DNA of 64,000 nt from Schizochytrium sp. TIO01 (taxonomy: Eukaryota; Sar; Bigyra; Thraustochytrida; Thraustochytriidae). Of the stretch, positions 45,901 through 53,541 are shown one piece after another (positions within the stretch are counted from its first letter, which is position 1; each line of letters begins with the position of its first letter). The stretch lies in assembly GCA_004764695.1 (NCBI GenBank), contig SMSO01000032.1:1138501-1202500 (forward strand), written 5' to 3'. The notes beneath the pieces were generated by a model. That model was not told where the DNA came from. It saw nothing but the letters and a program-made list of their open reading frames with translations, and searched no databases. A program made the translations under genes and the position numbers.

Positions 45901-47686
45901 TCATTGCTGATATCCCTTTAGCTAGTCGGGCTGGAGCGAGATCACACATTGTACAGAACTCCTTAAAGTCTATACGACCATTCCGATTTGTGTCAAAAGT
46001 TTGGACCAGGTCTTTGACCTTTTTAGTGCTTAGAGTAGTCCCAGCCATTGCAAGACCAACTTGAAGTTCAACAGCATCAATTTCCCCGCTCTTGTCTTTA
46101 TCAATGGCATCAAAGATTTTGCGTCGATGTCTAAGAAGCTTTTTGGCATCAACATTGGTTTCGTTTGAGATACCGAGGGCGTTGGAGAGGTCTCGTGCAG
46201 TCTTTGCCATTGTCTTTAATTCCTCGATAGACTTAGGTTGAATGTTCTGTCCATTTTGCTGTGTAGTAGAAGGATCTTCACTCGTACCCAAAGCCCAGCT
46301 GATCCATGCAGAGGCAGTGCCAGAAACCTGATTCATGACTGATGGCTGAATAGCTTCGTTCATGTCGTCAAGAATCTTCTCACGTTGCCTTTTTGCCACC
46401 ACTGCAGAAACACTTTGTACAATTGTGCGAATAGTCTCTGGATGGGCACGGAGTTCACGCTGCTCGAGCCAAGACAGGCCTGCAAGCAAGGCATCGACTC
46501 CGGTGGCAGCATTTGCAGGTTTCTTCGGTTTTTGAGTTTCCGGACCTACATCTTGCTTTCCCTTTTCGAACATTTTTTGGTAGATACGAAAGCATTCGCC
46601 TTGATCATCTGAAGAGATTCCTGTTTGTACAAGTTGATTAAAGCGTTCTTCACACCATAATTTCCAGCGCACTTGATGGGTGAGACTGTCGCCAATGTAA
46701 ATCAGTGCTGCAACATCTTCAGGTGCAGCTTTCATTACAACACGGCTGAGGCGCATCTCAACGATGCCGAGTGTTGGGCGCGGGTCAGCAGCAAGATTGA
46801 AAGCAAGAATGGACTCTGCATTGAACTTTTCGATCAGCTTAATGCGAAGCGGGCGGCCTTTCTTAATATTTTGTTGTAAATAAACCTCGATACCTTCGAC
46901 TAGCATTTGCTTCTTCACAATGCGTTCTGTGGTACCCTGGAGAGGCTCCACAAGGATCCCGCCCACATAGACTTCCCGTTCTGCCTTTGGCACAGAGTTA
47001 GACGCAAGGTCAATGTCATCGCCTGGCTGCACATCCTCCGCCGCTTGGTCCTGTACTTCAGAAGTGCTTCGCGCCACCTCCACATGCGGCGATAGGTTCG
47101 TATTCTCAAGTTTGAACCCTTGAACAGTAAGGCCAATATGACCACTACGATCCGAAGTTTCAAAGTGATAGGCAGCCTCTATCTTTCTTACATGAAGCTC
47201 GAAATTGCCAGCGACGCGCACAGCAAGATTTTTCACCAAACCCATTAGTGATGATTCTGAGGTATCAGGTACTAGATCACCATCCATAGATCCCAGTTTT
47301 GTCTCAACAGCTTGAAGAGCTTCGTCTCGAATGCCTTGGATGAGCGCAAGTTTGACAGCCTTTAAGGCTTCAAATTCAGCGCGTTCGTCCCATTCCTCTT
47401 CAGGACGAGCCTCCATGATAACTTTGAGGCTGTCTACATTGACACTGATGGCATAGCTCGGATTAAGGCTGAATAGTTGCAGAGGAGCCACAGAAATATG
47501 AACACGATCTAGAGAGCATGTTCTCACCTTGGCAGCAAGATTACCAGGAATAACCTCAGGTTTGAGCTCTAGATTGTGCACCCGGAACTCACCAACACCT
47601 TGGACTTTGAGAGATCCATATGTGAAGTACTCATTGAGGTATTTTTTCACGACCTTCTCTAAGACAGAGCCGACAAGATTTGACAT
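33977..47686 (-). CDS. Giant VPS13-like bridge lipid-transfer protein with EF-hands and C2 domains
   Basis: A 13.7-kb intronless gene for 4,569 residues. The open frame extends to a TTG at 47734; the first ATG at 47686 gives MSNLVGSVLEKVVKKYLNEY, a typical chorein start. VPS13 proteins form long hydrophobic grooves that carry lipids between membranes at contact sites. Landmarks in order: chorein N-terminus (1-330); an EF-hand pair with canonical loops DKDKSGEIDAVE (529-540) and DTNRNGRIDFKE (565-576), 36 residues apart; C2 domain one (about 1230-1326); an EF-hand loop DEDNSGEISCVE (2693-2704) with a degenerate partner; C2 domain two (about 3194-3291); a VAB/SHR-BD-like region starting at APFWIANKSD (about 3498); and a C-terminal VPS13-like segment (about 4200-4500). 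The acidic C2 loops (ITGTSDPYC, ITNSSDPFV) look calcium-competent. The C-terminus is NCLGC. Inference: calcium-controlled lipid transfer. Which VPS13 paralogue it represents is unclear. Confidence 0.88.
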   Translation of the reverse strand: MSNLVGSVLEKVVKKYLNEYFTYGSLKVQGVGEFRVHNLELKPEVIPGNLAAKVRTCSLDRVHISVAPLQLFSLNPSYAISVNVDSLKVIMEARPEEEWDERAEFEALKAVKLALIQGIRDEALQAVETKLGSMDGDLVPDTSESSLMGLVKNLAVRVAGNFELHVRKIEAAYHFETSDRSGHIGLTVQGFKLENTNLSPHVEVARSTSEVQDQAAEDVQPGDDIDLASNSVPKAEREVYVGGILVEPLQGTTERIVKKQMLVEGIEVYLQQNIKKGRPLRIKLIEKFNAESILAFNLAADPRPTLGIVEMRLSRVVMKAAPEDVAALIYIGDSLTHQVRWKLWCEERFNQLVQTGISSDDQGECFRIYQKMFEKGKQDVGPETQKPKKPANAATGVDALLAGLSWLEQRELRAHPETIRTIVQSVSAVVAKRQREKILDDMNEAIQPSVMNQVSGTASAWISWALGTSEDPSTTQQNGQNIQPKSIEELKTMAKTARDLSNALGISNETNVDAKKLLRHRRKIFDAIDKDKSGEIDAVELQVGLAMAGTTLSTKKVKDLVQTFDTNRNGRIDFKEFCTMCDLAPARLAKGISAMTPTLKSQGQSENLTQSAADRDRADAKPDVFALSVTVQSVQITLFSQNPTSSSDAPRCVFTMREMCSALAVEGAMNPWIGLRAINFGIRKVNADVIKGEEKLALLAPHGFVEDENRHNPDNKASQHDQENHDADDEDEDDDEGSRNPAYGSQPRPKSSKTIGHDLAESKFRVRVMSLQLAEGDAAPSLSPYCNILYLDESRDTLDEQTTGLIDGSTMKAKQGFAEYDFSVQRNRVPPLEFFVGHGRNERTANIQVQVKQRQDNLGWVRRVVRRRELAVDPIENDLLLCAVDIKLPVRAIPKSEFSRIGSHMYRKYEEWYDLPGGYGKVRLQVESVPSESSTARTPAEALAKSKKRACDTLFEFEALVNQSVMYFDAAIGLTVPQFYMNMRPELVSWSKTLFHAYSAEGLAQYDWNRDLDVSSTKKSPSWRCEKILLDVSVSEIQGLPKNAKVVKTTITCGAEQLGLEGSLQSESMITLGETQNLFQLEATKPDTKINMTFDLSTKKSVRVESVVLKRILSNARSGPRSMLFWCNSNEENVRVRVCVDVSSPGFEIEQDEYMEDASEQGSEKSETKELDFENDADQMQPTLLMPPTWQQQGQMAQDPPQKEWGQWTQADPFGLASFPPILQQNIAYLNVQVIRACGLPAADITGTSDPYCILKCHHQESRTHTVSRELNPSWEDKPQTSQFKFGPLPGSALGPASPDTLDFEVMDEDFGGQWAHDFLGVAHVPLHELYEQIVRAPREAEQYMDETPLRRRSSSKRYSQRPASQAEINPAKSVTVWIPLNMDADASTTKKKSKVHYCTNDEDDEESHEGAIQVRMWLEPCGETPRPQSNIPVTLDVTMLLDVAFPTVRIPKDYYLNDAKKTIEISMGKPVMSMQLNNGASDSLVSALSIYQAQEVRLNDLQKVGPSLLETTIMEQQAPLKAKAALSMVEKEEPSDDSKSEQLSLADQDKESFYSVAERPRLTHAGESGHTGSIATNLEDFHSFVTTDDELIEDSSPQDTTTDEEGNGSRQPRSGNLKKPNDDCRKQAKVRQIPKSKLRELDLAFGFYMDKMEIRMSFVKPKRHQKRTHEFLCMSVEGVKMDASYSLYDCGLPLIKFFLQAEQFAIEDKWQDHALIGNHLTDVYPELEDTLSSMERRRLDKLRRQENRPQFRLSIIYQREAEAERLRLTDNLDPVPSLRVGMDLEGLFVLVTPLMHFGLKLASAFSLLDDSGVETPAVVEKAQDHRNAKQKEEEMKLEENPDADFEKKVEPSQDQQKALPGSILPVSEIKVLVRTTRVEFHFMRRHTLCKESQRRLHKYPPKSLIFRVGSEIKFNAIARDFDHDHSCLPAYESLSLRATCDARIAPTKIDRNRFQQIPEDFFSGDNVVLEPFTVVFKLETEPIEKARDLRLAHRLRHMGDSGGSASEDELNGFFDHASGSHFDVAMSSASSLTRNAEENYQNFKLDHEPHEDISHERPKLQQHQRPKVGNEEEEEKGTELDPNASISARHTDEQKQDSAQHNSNSLKDIKAEDIWGVNSHTVLAQQVMREELQKARGDNYATVRVMELRMDGLETRFDTGDIIFLMDVEKKQMELYAEFYPEQNVTSVAEQMDQKNRSDSKGNKRDHGASINSARSSDSDSSQDYFTPVRKKKRVAPVRILTESDIKLMKDIKSNIIGQEGASDRNSEDSESSDDEGLVVGDPGLDDIGTNLELNNKSAKPLKGVGNEFENIQYDPAESYPENHQGFRANDAAPNPAAKKVDGTQSAWAPWMLHDFAPMFIMCLDTSAFRRRLPGDVPGHWNTERDAEILGMLLEQANKSRQTERVFDQANLYVNQLMLGIGNNLNGYPQPFARFSLAQFHLIGCSRTFFSDDLQVRGYVSTTSTSYNTLVRAWEPLIEPWSLLLQAERSTDTGGLLLQAIAPRRINLNITDAFLRSVVSFMRSLDPTYTPIDDERLHGMYTPNWVVNETGHKVELWPISHPDDQYHSTKPNYLKYRGDKQQYVVEEGEARRLHLHDTSRIRAKMAELLQHMRENRRKIVFKTIKYLQNTVRRNREARENDPEYRAERTNIEEQIKSRHKLAMQEFMLDQDDRKEEEEDLRRDLTNLFRFIDEDNSGEISCVELQNALSHYGEPISVEEVLYSIGEMDDEGVENVDASETGIDLREFLDFFVPALLESAEMEPPGLDVHALGFRITDLRDSLPEDDEGRAPSSNEGARDQVVQVPLVNQIGLAPSENAGEFMLQTINAVTVDGQYSRTLMTQNEEEMKRNEHTTASSTTRESSEDEEFDDSTTPAKSPEEDEAEREERRKSKRMSAAQVKGKNSRGYDFIDRNTNSLLVMANVQKIGRSSAGDVLFLETPIRVENRTIVPLRVSFVCHRSSGEKLYEKTMFTLSPGDEQSIPLKYLYAQQLDPSLGGKRGFSVCPVMDRPTLKRLQKNKRGEPVNDESSNNKNQNNRGRTLSIDSGYSKRSNESVLDAWAPSGILVSLEGGQGLRVIQNFRPQDDLLDKRGNVINDLLMQSQSKNEDLDSDLVGASRVCFLPNRPTSGGIDAAYASASPRAANNNEPSGCASREDIEELEDAEYGRERVPKLLECVMLTQRNALHKFEMKEILTVQVLQASNLMAADITNSSDPFVAVATFKGNKVVEKFQTPHIQATLNPIWANKSTFRFGESDRPLSEQEYIRFSVIDWDALSSNDPLGYVTLKVRDIVSWFSAGHAVKTARGVIKKTFMLEAGRGVSKDEVKGSLTIEFGYKRNAAARGGPKRYLQHVFSFYPSLVLENLLSYPIEISLEVCEKSNPEKVLRRHKVKMLKGGRVPFHEMDGALLDYLDPNWTKHHSARDSSFFSRSDPRKMASQDDMVGQVRVRIHFEEGPTSWSDPIEPSSLGTPIKDASDSSRTVSTITAEVERTPTQDGGGRRLIICAPFWIANKSDVILDYQVVLADRKKKLELSHTRMHVYDHLPHTVMPLYAPPKSRQIFGEVRLSQDPDAVVFKTATSKQFIMDDESRELQSGLPIYLPLFASKLPGSKHFPAVNLIIMASKVQGLSEDITQGNAVALSCSFIDLEDNPVPTKSYTAAVPGGATRKWPFSSGHMSVYIPGSESDSPAGEVLFELRSFSEHSAQPASSFTQPGEDDPNDDTQETNARVGSKHSHHRGRTSTSPEDVASTSISAASSSGYTSLNAQAFDSLYTKDPSNQRVIGDAKLDLAKILEKLLIQGDEAHSLKIKLADGKGEAQVDLELSLAGVPVDERLISLSTQLMVLESPFRRDIGISLTPMHQTYSRTSLLTIGPKYRVANVTEEPLLIKQAGLPDCTALLLDGRDPALQVDPNDLSDVNVFCFHYQLTPGTRFQIRDDPSRKVFTATEHVQVRLAVSGALWSEPIKLEDLDDFALQLRSGKERKRDTRIWVDANESMPAQMIIFRTLDVDEVDYSVRNKMTNQSFKIVQIPSRGIGLRAAAKRCFRPLPSSYKLYRNAFPPDVVEPGVELSIPLDIPPKDSLRTQVLIIPLRKDGSPDLDYAKAIRYKAGLVTAFPQRSGKDLALSVRTYGLRSSVVISEMTKRARRKAQEEEHATLDRFVRRLMPRDPWVEVLFEISSACLSVFSSTRGLEVMYVCAQRIHFECALEEVPELGTTNKSVTTAEFAVGHFQIDSSQVQAKYPIVMYSRPPKPKVIQEHEREALLCAVSKRAVSRTILLSDRLRRHRAIHSFLRIQLAYESGGASSSFDIVKLLTIAMHKTEVKLDSNLLGGLFQVMTPILGGAEESGSIEGEGAVLGFENQTTSYSEVEWLVNDATNNISVPPQDTIFCERIRVSPTAFITSVSLGSESELEDTLNYIGIPMAYYGLIKRFSRLEDFSFDLSNGYYEAITSHKFQNRYYDKIVRAILAQMHEYVINQGKQVVQMIPFLRPKNKHEKVREPLVPSGGVLVSYGPGSRPNIIENEREKRAAVIVERCYLQYMERKRMNFPEELRPHREEDQFKKSAKRNCLGC

Positions 47687-48359
47687 TTTCTTTGAATATG
47701 CACAGCTAGCTCCAGCGTCACCGCTGTGCCACAAGTTTTAAGCTTACTCCAACTCCAATAATCAGCTGCTTTGTTGAAGCCTTTAGAAATACTACTGATT
47801 ACGGCAACCTCTCCAACTATATTGGCTGATTGATGCCGTCAATCAATGGCTTAGCTCTGAAATGGCAGAATTGCCTTGATGAAGGAGGGTGCACGAGACT
47901 GCAGAGCCTCTGAGTTCAAGCAGCTTCGAAACCGCAATCCCTTCTCTAGTTCCACCCCAAACTGTCTTTGCCTAGTGTCCAGAACCCTGGCCTGCCCAAA
48001 AGTTTTCCGCCTTCGAGACTAATGTAGTCAAAGCAGGTTGGTGGCACTGAAGACGTCGATGCCGATGCCAAAGCAGTCGAACTCTGACTCTGCGCTTTTA
48101 AAAAGCAGTCAAATATATATATATATGTACAGACAGGATCCCGTGCCTCAGAGGCTCTGCACTGTGAACTCAACCACAGGACACTGCTTGTGGCCTTCAC
48201 AGAGCGAGTGTGGATCTTAGCGAGCGCTCTTCGCACGAGCGTGCCGCCTTGAAGTTTGTCAATTGTAGAAGAGGTAAGGGTAAGCGAGGGCGAAGTTGCC
48301 TCCGCTTGATGCTTGTTTGCTTGTTTGCTTCTTTGTTTCTGCTTCTTTGTCTTTTCTTA

Positions 48360-48484
48360 TTGTTTGTTTGTTTGTTTGTTTGTTTGTTTGTTTGTTTGTT
48401 TGTTTGTTTGTTTGTTTGTTTGTTTGTTTGTTTGTTTGTTTGTTTGTTTGTTTGTTTGTTTGTTTGTTTGTTTGTTTGTTTGTT
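48360..48484. repeat. TTTG microsatellite, about 31 units
   Basis: About 125 bp of nearly perfect TTTG. Apparent Cys/Leu/Phe/Val open frames through it on the plus strand are artefacts of the repeat. Confidence 0.95.
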
Positions 48485-48570
48485 TTCTTCCATTGTTTCG
48501 CTGTTTGTCATTCTTTCATTCATTCTTTCTTCTCTCCCTCTCTTAAACAAGTTCTCTCTTTCTTTTCTCG

Positions 48571-48599
48571 TTCTTTCTTTCTTTCTTTCTTTCTTTCTT
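48571..48599. repeat. TTTC microsatellite
   Basis: Seven TTTC units, pyrimidine-rich on the plus strand. Confidence 0.9.
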
Positions 48600-49020
48600 G
48601 GTTTCTTTTTCCCCTATTGAAAGGTAGGGACCCTAATTCCAAGCGATCGATTCCCTCTTCGAAATGTTTGCCCCCGTGCTTTTGGATGTTTGTGGCGCTG
48701 TGGTTCTTCCCCCGAAGTTCCTTCTCTCTTCACTTCACCACTCCACAGCTCCAACAATGCCACGCATAATTGAATCGACACGGCGTCAAACGTGCACTGG
48801 AAGCTCTACTTTGCTCTCTAGAGAGCACTTCCGCCGCCACCAGCCACAAGTTCACCGTCATCAACATCTTCAACATCACCAACATCATCAACATCGTCAT
48901 CAACAAAAACAAAACCAAAAACAAAAACAACACAGCAAAGACGGCCATCATCGCTCTTGGTTTGCCTCGAACCTCTCTGAATCTCGGTCGTCAGCCGACA
49001 TGATTAGTTGGTAATGCAAA

Positions 49021-49063
49021 TCGATCAATCAATCAATCGATCAATCAATCAATCAATCAATCA
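49021..49063. repeat. AATC/GATC microsatellite
   Basis: About ten tetranucleotide units, AATC with GATC variants. A similar sequence recurs near 63895-63910 at the right end of the window. Confidence 0.9.
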
Positions 49064-50812
49064 TATATATGTACCACATTCGACTCCCTCTGCGATGGCA
49101 TTTAATTGAGGTTCACGCGAGGCTCACACAGATGAAAACGCCTTTCGAGCTACGAGCGCAACTAAGGCTGTCGCAGCTCGAATTGCAGACCTAAGCGCGG
49201 GCTTTCCGCCACTCCAATCCGGTTCAAGCGAGGTCCTCTCTGTGAAGATTGCCACGCCATTCATTGATCGATCGCTGGCCATTTCTATGAACTGCGTGAG
49301 ATATGACTCAATTCTTCTTCTTCTTCTTCTTTTTCAGTCTTCTTCTTCGCTGATGAAGAGCGCATCTCCAAGTAAAGGCTCTCTAGAACCAGCTACGCAG
49401 TCCTAGTGCCTGCTATGCAATTGCACCATTGCAATTGCAATCATGCATGAACAGACAGGCGATTGTCATCTGACAGCAAAGACTTCAGCTATTGTGCAGG
49501 GAGGACCTCCACGGCGACCTCGAGAGATCGGCCTGGGAGCACAACTAATTGCGCAGCAGGATGCCATCCGTGGCGAAGAATTTATGGACGAGCAGAATGT
49601 CTTACTGCGCCTCTTTGCGTGTAAGAATAAAACATGCAGGAAGGAATCCTAAGTAAGATAATGCCAATACTATTTATTATTATTATTATTAGCAAATAAA
49701 GAACTTAAAGTACTTTTTAATTAATAAATGAAAATGATATTGATCCGGGTGGGGAAGCGAATCTTAGCAGATTCGTTCTTATTCTTATAGCTCGCTTTTG
49801 CTCAGTATCTTAAAGTTTGCAGACTGACGCATCGATCCTGAATACTTTGGACCCTCGCGACGAAGTGCCTGCATAGTACCACACCCTAAGATTTTCATTC
49901 CTCACGTTCGGTCACCTTTCTTCATTTCTGGGCACTGCTATATCTTTAGTTTTTTTGTTTTTTTTTTAATTAATTAAAAAATAGCAAATCCGGGTACAAC
50001 CAAGATCACTTTTCGCGCCCCATGGAATTGGCGAGGCAGGCGAGCTGTCCCACCCGATGTAGTTGCCAAGGCCCTGCATAAGCGCGCTTGAGCACAGCAT
50101 GCGCCTTTTGGCAGCCCGCGGAAAGATCGCGGCAGCTCGAGCGACTATGTTTTTTTGAGATGCGGGAACCAAGAACCAGGTGCTTCGGAAGAAGCTGGTC
50201 CTCGAGTTCGTCGTCAAGCTCATCCCCAGGCTCACTGGGCTTCCGACAGCCTCGTGGTCGCGTCCTTTGACGCATACGACGGTCCCTCGTTCTTGCACCA
50301 TGCGCCTGGCTTCGTCTCGCAGCAATAGCTTCTTGGTGAGTAGAGGAGGGAAACGACATCGCCTTCGTAGTGCGATGTCGTGACGCCGGTGCCGCTGGGG
50401 AGCACTGCGCTTCAACAGGTTCTTTGCCTTATCCTACGTTTGCGTTGTAGCGACCAGCGCTCTCGAGTTGCACCAAGAGGTGCGAAACGTCAAGCTCTGT
50501 TGCTTCTCAAGCTCCTCAAGCTCCTCAAGCTTGTGTTGGATTTCTTGAGCACGAAACATCGTCAACCTGTTCCCAGCTCGCCGTCAGACCAGAACAGCCG
50601 ACGGACGATAGTGCTGCGAGAGCAAAGGCAGCCACGCCATGTGCTAGCAAGCTTCTCGCGAAGATAGCAGAGCTTGAAACGCTTGCTCCACCTTGGCTCT
50701 CCCTCTTCGTCGCTGGTGAGCCTCGATTCCAACCCAAGCTCGAACTTTGGGTACCTAATCCCTAACCTGCATTCTCGTTGGAAAAAGTTACGATTTTCTC
50801 CCTCCACGCAAG

Positions 50813-50837
50813 TGTATGTATGTATGTATGTATGTAT
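50813..50837. repeat. TATG microsatellite
   Basis: Six TATG units. Confidence 0.9.
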
Positions 50838-52074
50838 GGTTGTTTGTTTTGTATGCCTTAAACGTAGGCGTCGCTTTGTCAATTTTCTGTATCCTGTATC
50901 TACTGAGCCAGCTCCTCGGTGTCAGCGAATTTACACTGCGTCCACAGATTCGAACTGAGGAGATAGGAGACCTTGAAAGGCAAGTGCTGCTGCCTCTGGA
51001 GACGGCTAGTTGACAGAAATGATCGACTTGAACATGATCATTTTTAGAAGTTTTATTTTTTTCATCCTGATTTATTATAGGTAACATAATTGTGAATATA
51101 TATGTATGTATTCATTTGTTTTCTAAAAGAAAATAAAAAATAAAAATAAGATTACCAGCGAAGTGAATTTCTTAAGCGAAAACCTCGACTCGCAGCCACC
51201 ACCAAGACTAAGCGACACTTGGCAGGTAGGAGAGGAGGGCTCGTGGTTCTTAATTCAAAGATCTTCGTCAGCATCCCCCTTACGGGGTGCGCAAAATAAA
51301 AGCTACTGGTATCTAGCTTCTGAGTCAGCGAGTTAAGCATCCAGCTTAAATTATTGCTCCATTTTCGTCCTTTTCAATTAAAAAAATGATACAATAAATG
51401 ACAGATTAAAAAAATAGAAAATAAAATAAAAAAGGTACTTAGCAGGAGCAAAGCATAGTAGGCTAAATCTAATTTCAGCAAAGGCTATGGCCGTCTCTTC
51501 CATCGTTACTTCCACGCCCGATTAAAGCCTCCAAGAAGCGCACAGTTTTCCGAGGCTCTCCAGAAACATAAAGTTTGGAAAGAATTGGGTATTACCTTGA
51601 ATATGTTCTCTCATAAAGGGAAAAGGAAAAAGAAGTTCTCGCTATCTACTACTACTACTGGCTAGAACCACTTAAAATGCAAATCAATGAACCCCAAAGG
51701 CTAACTTTGCAGAACGCATTCGAAACTGATCGACATATACCTTATCACAAACTCCAACCATATACAATCCTGACATATGTAGATGAAAGCTTTTCCGGCA
51801 CGACTTCTAAATTACATCTTCGATTCTCACTAGCTAACAGGGTCTATTAGTAGGGAAAGAGACTTATGTGTGTTTGAATAGGTCCTTTAAAATATTGTCC
51901 CATCCAATCGACGAGGAGAATGAATCAAGAGTAGAAAGAAAAGGAGCGAGAGATCGCGATCTCAACGGAGACTGTGGTCTGCTTCTCACGTCGCTCCCGT
52001 TTATGCGCGAACGCGATCTCATATACAAGTCCTGAACTTCCCCAGCTTCGCTCCACAGGGCTTCCTTGAGCGCA

Positions 52075-53541
52075 ATGCCGCCTCGTGTGTGGCTTGAGAT
52101 TGGCGTGAACGGCAAGTCCGTAGGCACTTTAAGATGCGACCTCTTCGGCGAGCGTGCTCCCCGCACTGTGGAGAACTTCCGCGCTCTGTGTACGGGTGAG
52201 AAAGGATCCTCTCCTGACGGCCAGCGCCTCCACTTCAAGGCATCCACTTTTCACAGGCTCATCCCAGGCTTCATGATCCAAGGCGGGGACATTGTCTCAA
52301 ATGATGGAACGGGCTCAGTGTCTATTTACGGTGAGACCTTTGGAGACGAAGATTACATTCGCAGAGGAAAACACGCTTTGAGAGGCGCTCTATCCATGGC
52401 AAATTCGGGCCCTAATTCGAATGGATCTCAGTTCTTCATCCTCTTTGACCGTGCGCCGCATCTGGATGGCAAGCACGTGGTCTTTGGCCAGGTCTCTACA
52501 GGTGCACAGGTCTTGGATATTTTGGAGGGCCTTCGGACTGGTCCTGGGGACAAGCCTCTTGCGAAAGTGGAAATCCTTGACTGTGGAGAATGCGAAGACG
52601 ATGAGGATGACCTGAGATCGGATAATCCTGCAGATGCCGCTTCGCATGCACAAGATGTGGTACAACAGACCATGGAGAGGCATGCATCGAACCTTCGCCG
52701 AGATGCCGAAAGGCTTAACAAGGCTGCCGAAGGGAAATCTTTTCCAATTCCAACAGCGGCAAATCCAACGGCAGTCTACGAGGATGGAGAAGCTCGCAGG
52801 GCTGCACTTGAGCGCCTGGATCAGGCTCAGGATGCAGCTCGGGCAGCAGCTTCAGGCCAGGATGGAGGTTACGCTGGTAAGATGAGCGAACGACAGCGCA
52901 AGCTGATGGAACTTCGACAGCGCAAGGCCCAAGCTCGCAGTGAAAACAGCAAGCAAGTTATGGCAGAACATGAAAGAGATGCAAAGTCTAAAGCTTCTGC
53001 TGGCAAGGAAGCTGCGAACGAACGCTGGAAACGCACTGAGGAAGAACGCAAAAAACAGCTTGAACTGCTTGGCGTTGGCGAGGACAAAGCGTACCTTCTG
53101 GATACCGCAGAAAAGGCTGCTCGTGTGCAAGCTAGCAAGCAGAAGAAAGTTGACAATATCCTTGCTGCGAAGCAGGCTCATCCGTTTGATGATTCTACCA
53201 TTCTTCGTGCTTATGATAAGCAGGTTCAGAAACTTAAACAGCTCGATGGCGATGACGACCAAGCTCAGGCGAAGCGGGAGCGTACGAGCCTTCGCGAGAG
53301 TGAGCTTTCATATGGCTCGAATGGCGCGGTTTCGGATTCAGCTAAGGACCGCATGATGCAAACTTTTGCAGAGTCAGAAAACCCTCGCAAGCGTCTGCGC
53401 AACACGAGTGCATTGCTGGAGGGCGAGGTTGTGAACGGTATCAATGGTCTCAATGAGAAGATCAGCCGGAACCTTTCCAAGGCCTATGACAAGTACACCA
53501 CTGAGATTCGCCAGAATTTTGAGCGTGGTACAGCCCTGTGA
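52075..53541 (+). CDS. Cyclophilin-SYF2 fusion protein (peptidyl-prolyl isomerase plus splicing factor)
   Basis: One uninterrupted frame of 488 residues. The open frame begins at a TTG (52066); the first ATG is 52075 (MPPRVWLEIGVNGKSVG). Residues 1-172 are a complete cyclophilin domain: FHRLIPGFMIQGGD (catalytic Arg61, Phe66, Gln69), MANSGPNSNGSQFFI (Ala109, Asn110, Gln119) and HLDGKHVVFG. The Trp of cyclophilin A that binds cyclosporin is His129 here, as in Cyp40-type proteins. After an acidic linker, residues 270-488 match SYF2: MSERQRKLMELRQRK at the start, the charged helix with GEDKAYLL, SYGSNGAVSDSAKDRM, and the signature end KYTTEIRQNFERGTAL. SYF2 is a small Prp19/NTC-associated spliceosome protein, normally a separate chain of roughly 240 residues. 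Cyclophilins are also common in spliceosomes, so the fusion is functionally coherent. No intron is seen. Confidence 0.93.
   Translation: MPPRVWLEIGVNGKSVGTLRCDLFGERAPRTVENFRALCTGEKGSSPDGQRLHFKASTFHRLIPGFMIQGGDIVSNDGTGSVSIYGETFGDEDYIRRGKHALRGALSMANSGPNSNGSQFFILFDRAPHLDGKHVVFGQVSTGAQVLDILEGLRTGPGDKPLAKVEILDCGECEDDEDDLRSDNPADAASHAQDVVQQTMERHASNLRRDAERLNKAAEGKSFPIPTAANPTAVYEDGEARRAALERLDQAQDAARAAASGQDGGYAGKMSERQRKLMELRQRKAQARSENSKQVMAEHERDAKSKASAGKEAANERWKRTEEERKKQLELLGVGEDKAYLLDTAEKAARVQASKQKKVDNILAAKQAHPFDDSTILRAYDKQVQKLKQLDGDDDQAQAKRERTSLRESELSYGSNGAVSDSAKDRMMQTFAESENPRKRLRNTSALLEGEVVNGINGLNEKISRNLSKAYDKYTTEIRQNFERGTAL

Larger units (their letters stand above)
47687..52074. other. Divergent repeat-rich spacer
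   Basis: 4.4 kb between the starts of the VPS13-like gene and the cyclophilin-SYF2 gene. It holds the arrays listed separately (TTTG, TTTC, AATC, TATG) and a degenerate CATCAA-type tract at 48855-48945. The stretch 50006-50760 is GC-richer, with overlapping frames on both strands, including a 117-codon minus frame at 50006-50359 with a Cys-rich C-terminus. I cannot choose among these, so none is called. No RNA gene seen; a TTCGAA-containing stretch near 50945 fails the tRNA T-arm test. Confidence 0.5.

Noticed and set aside
48197-48769. Several overlapping frames rich in Cys/Leu/Phe/Val or Asn/Lys/Gln/Thr
   Set aside because: They are translations of the TTTG array.
50006-50760. Overlapping frames on both strands in a GC-richer block, including a 117-codon minus frame with a Cys-rich end
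   Set aside because: Both strands are open, no family is recognised, and possible splice sites do not settle the strand. Transcript data would decide.
50930-51010. Possible minus-strand tRNA (TTCGAA core near 50945)
   Set aside because: The flanking bases do not form a five-pair T stem, and no D-arm or acceptor stem is found.
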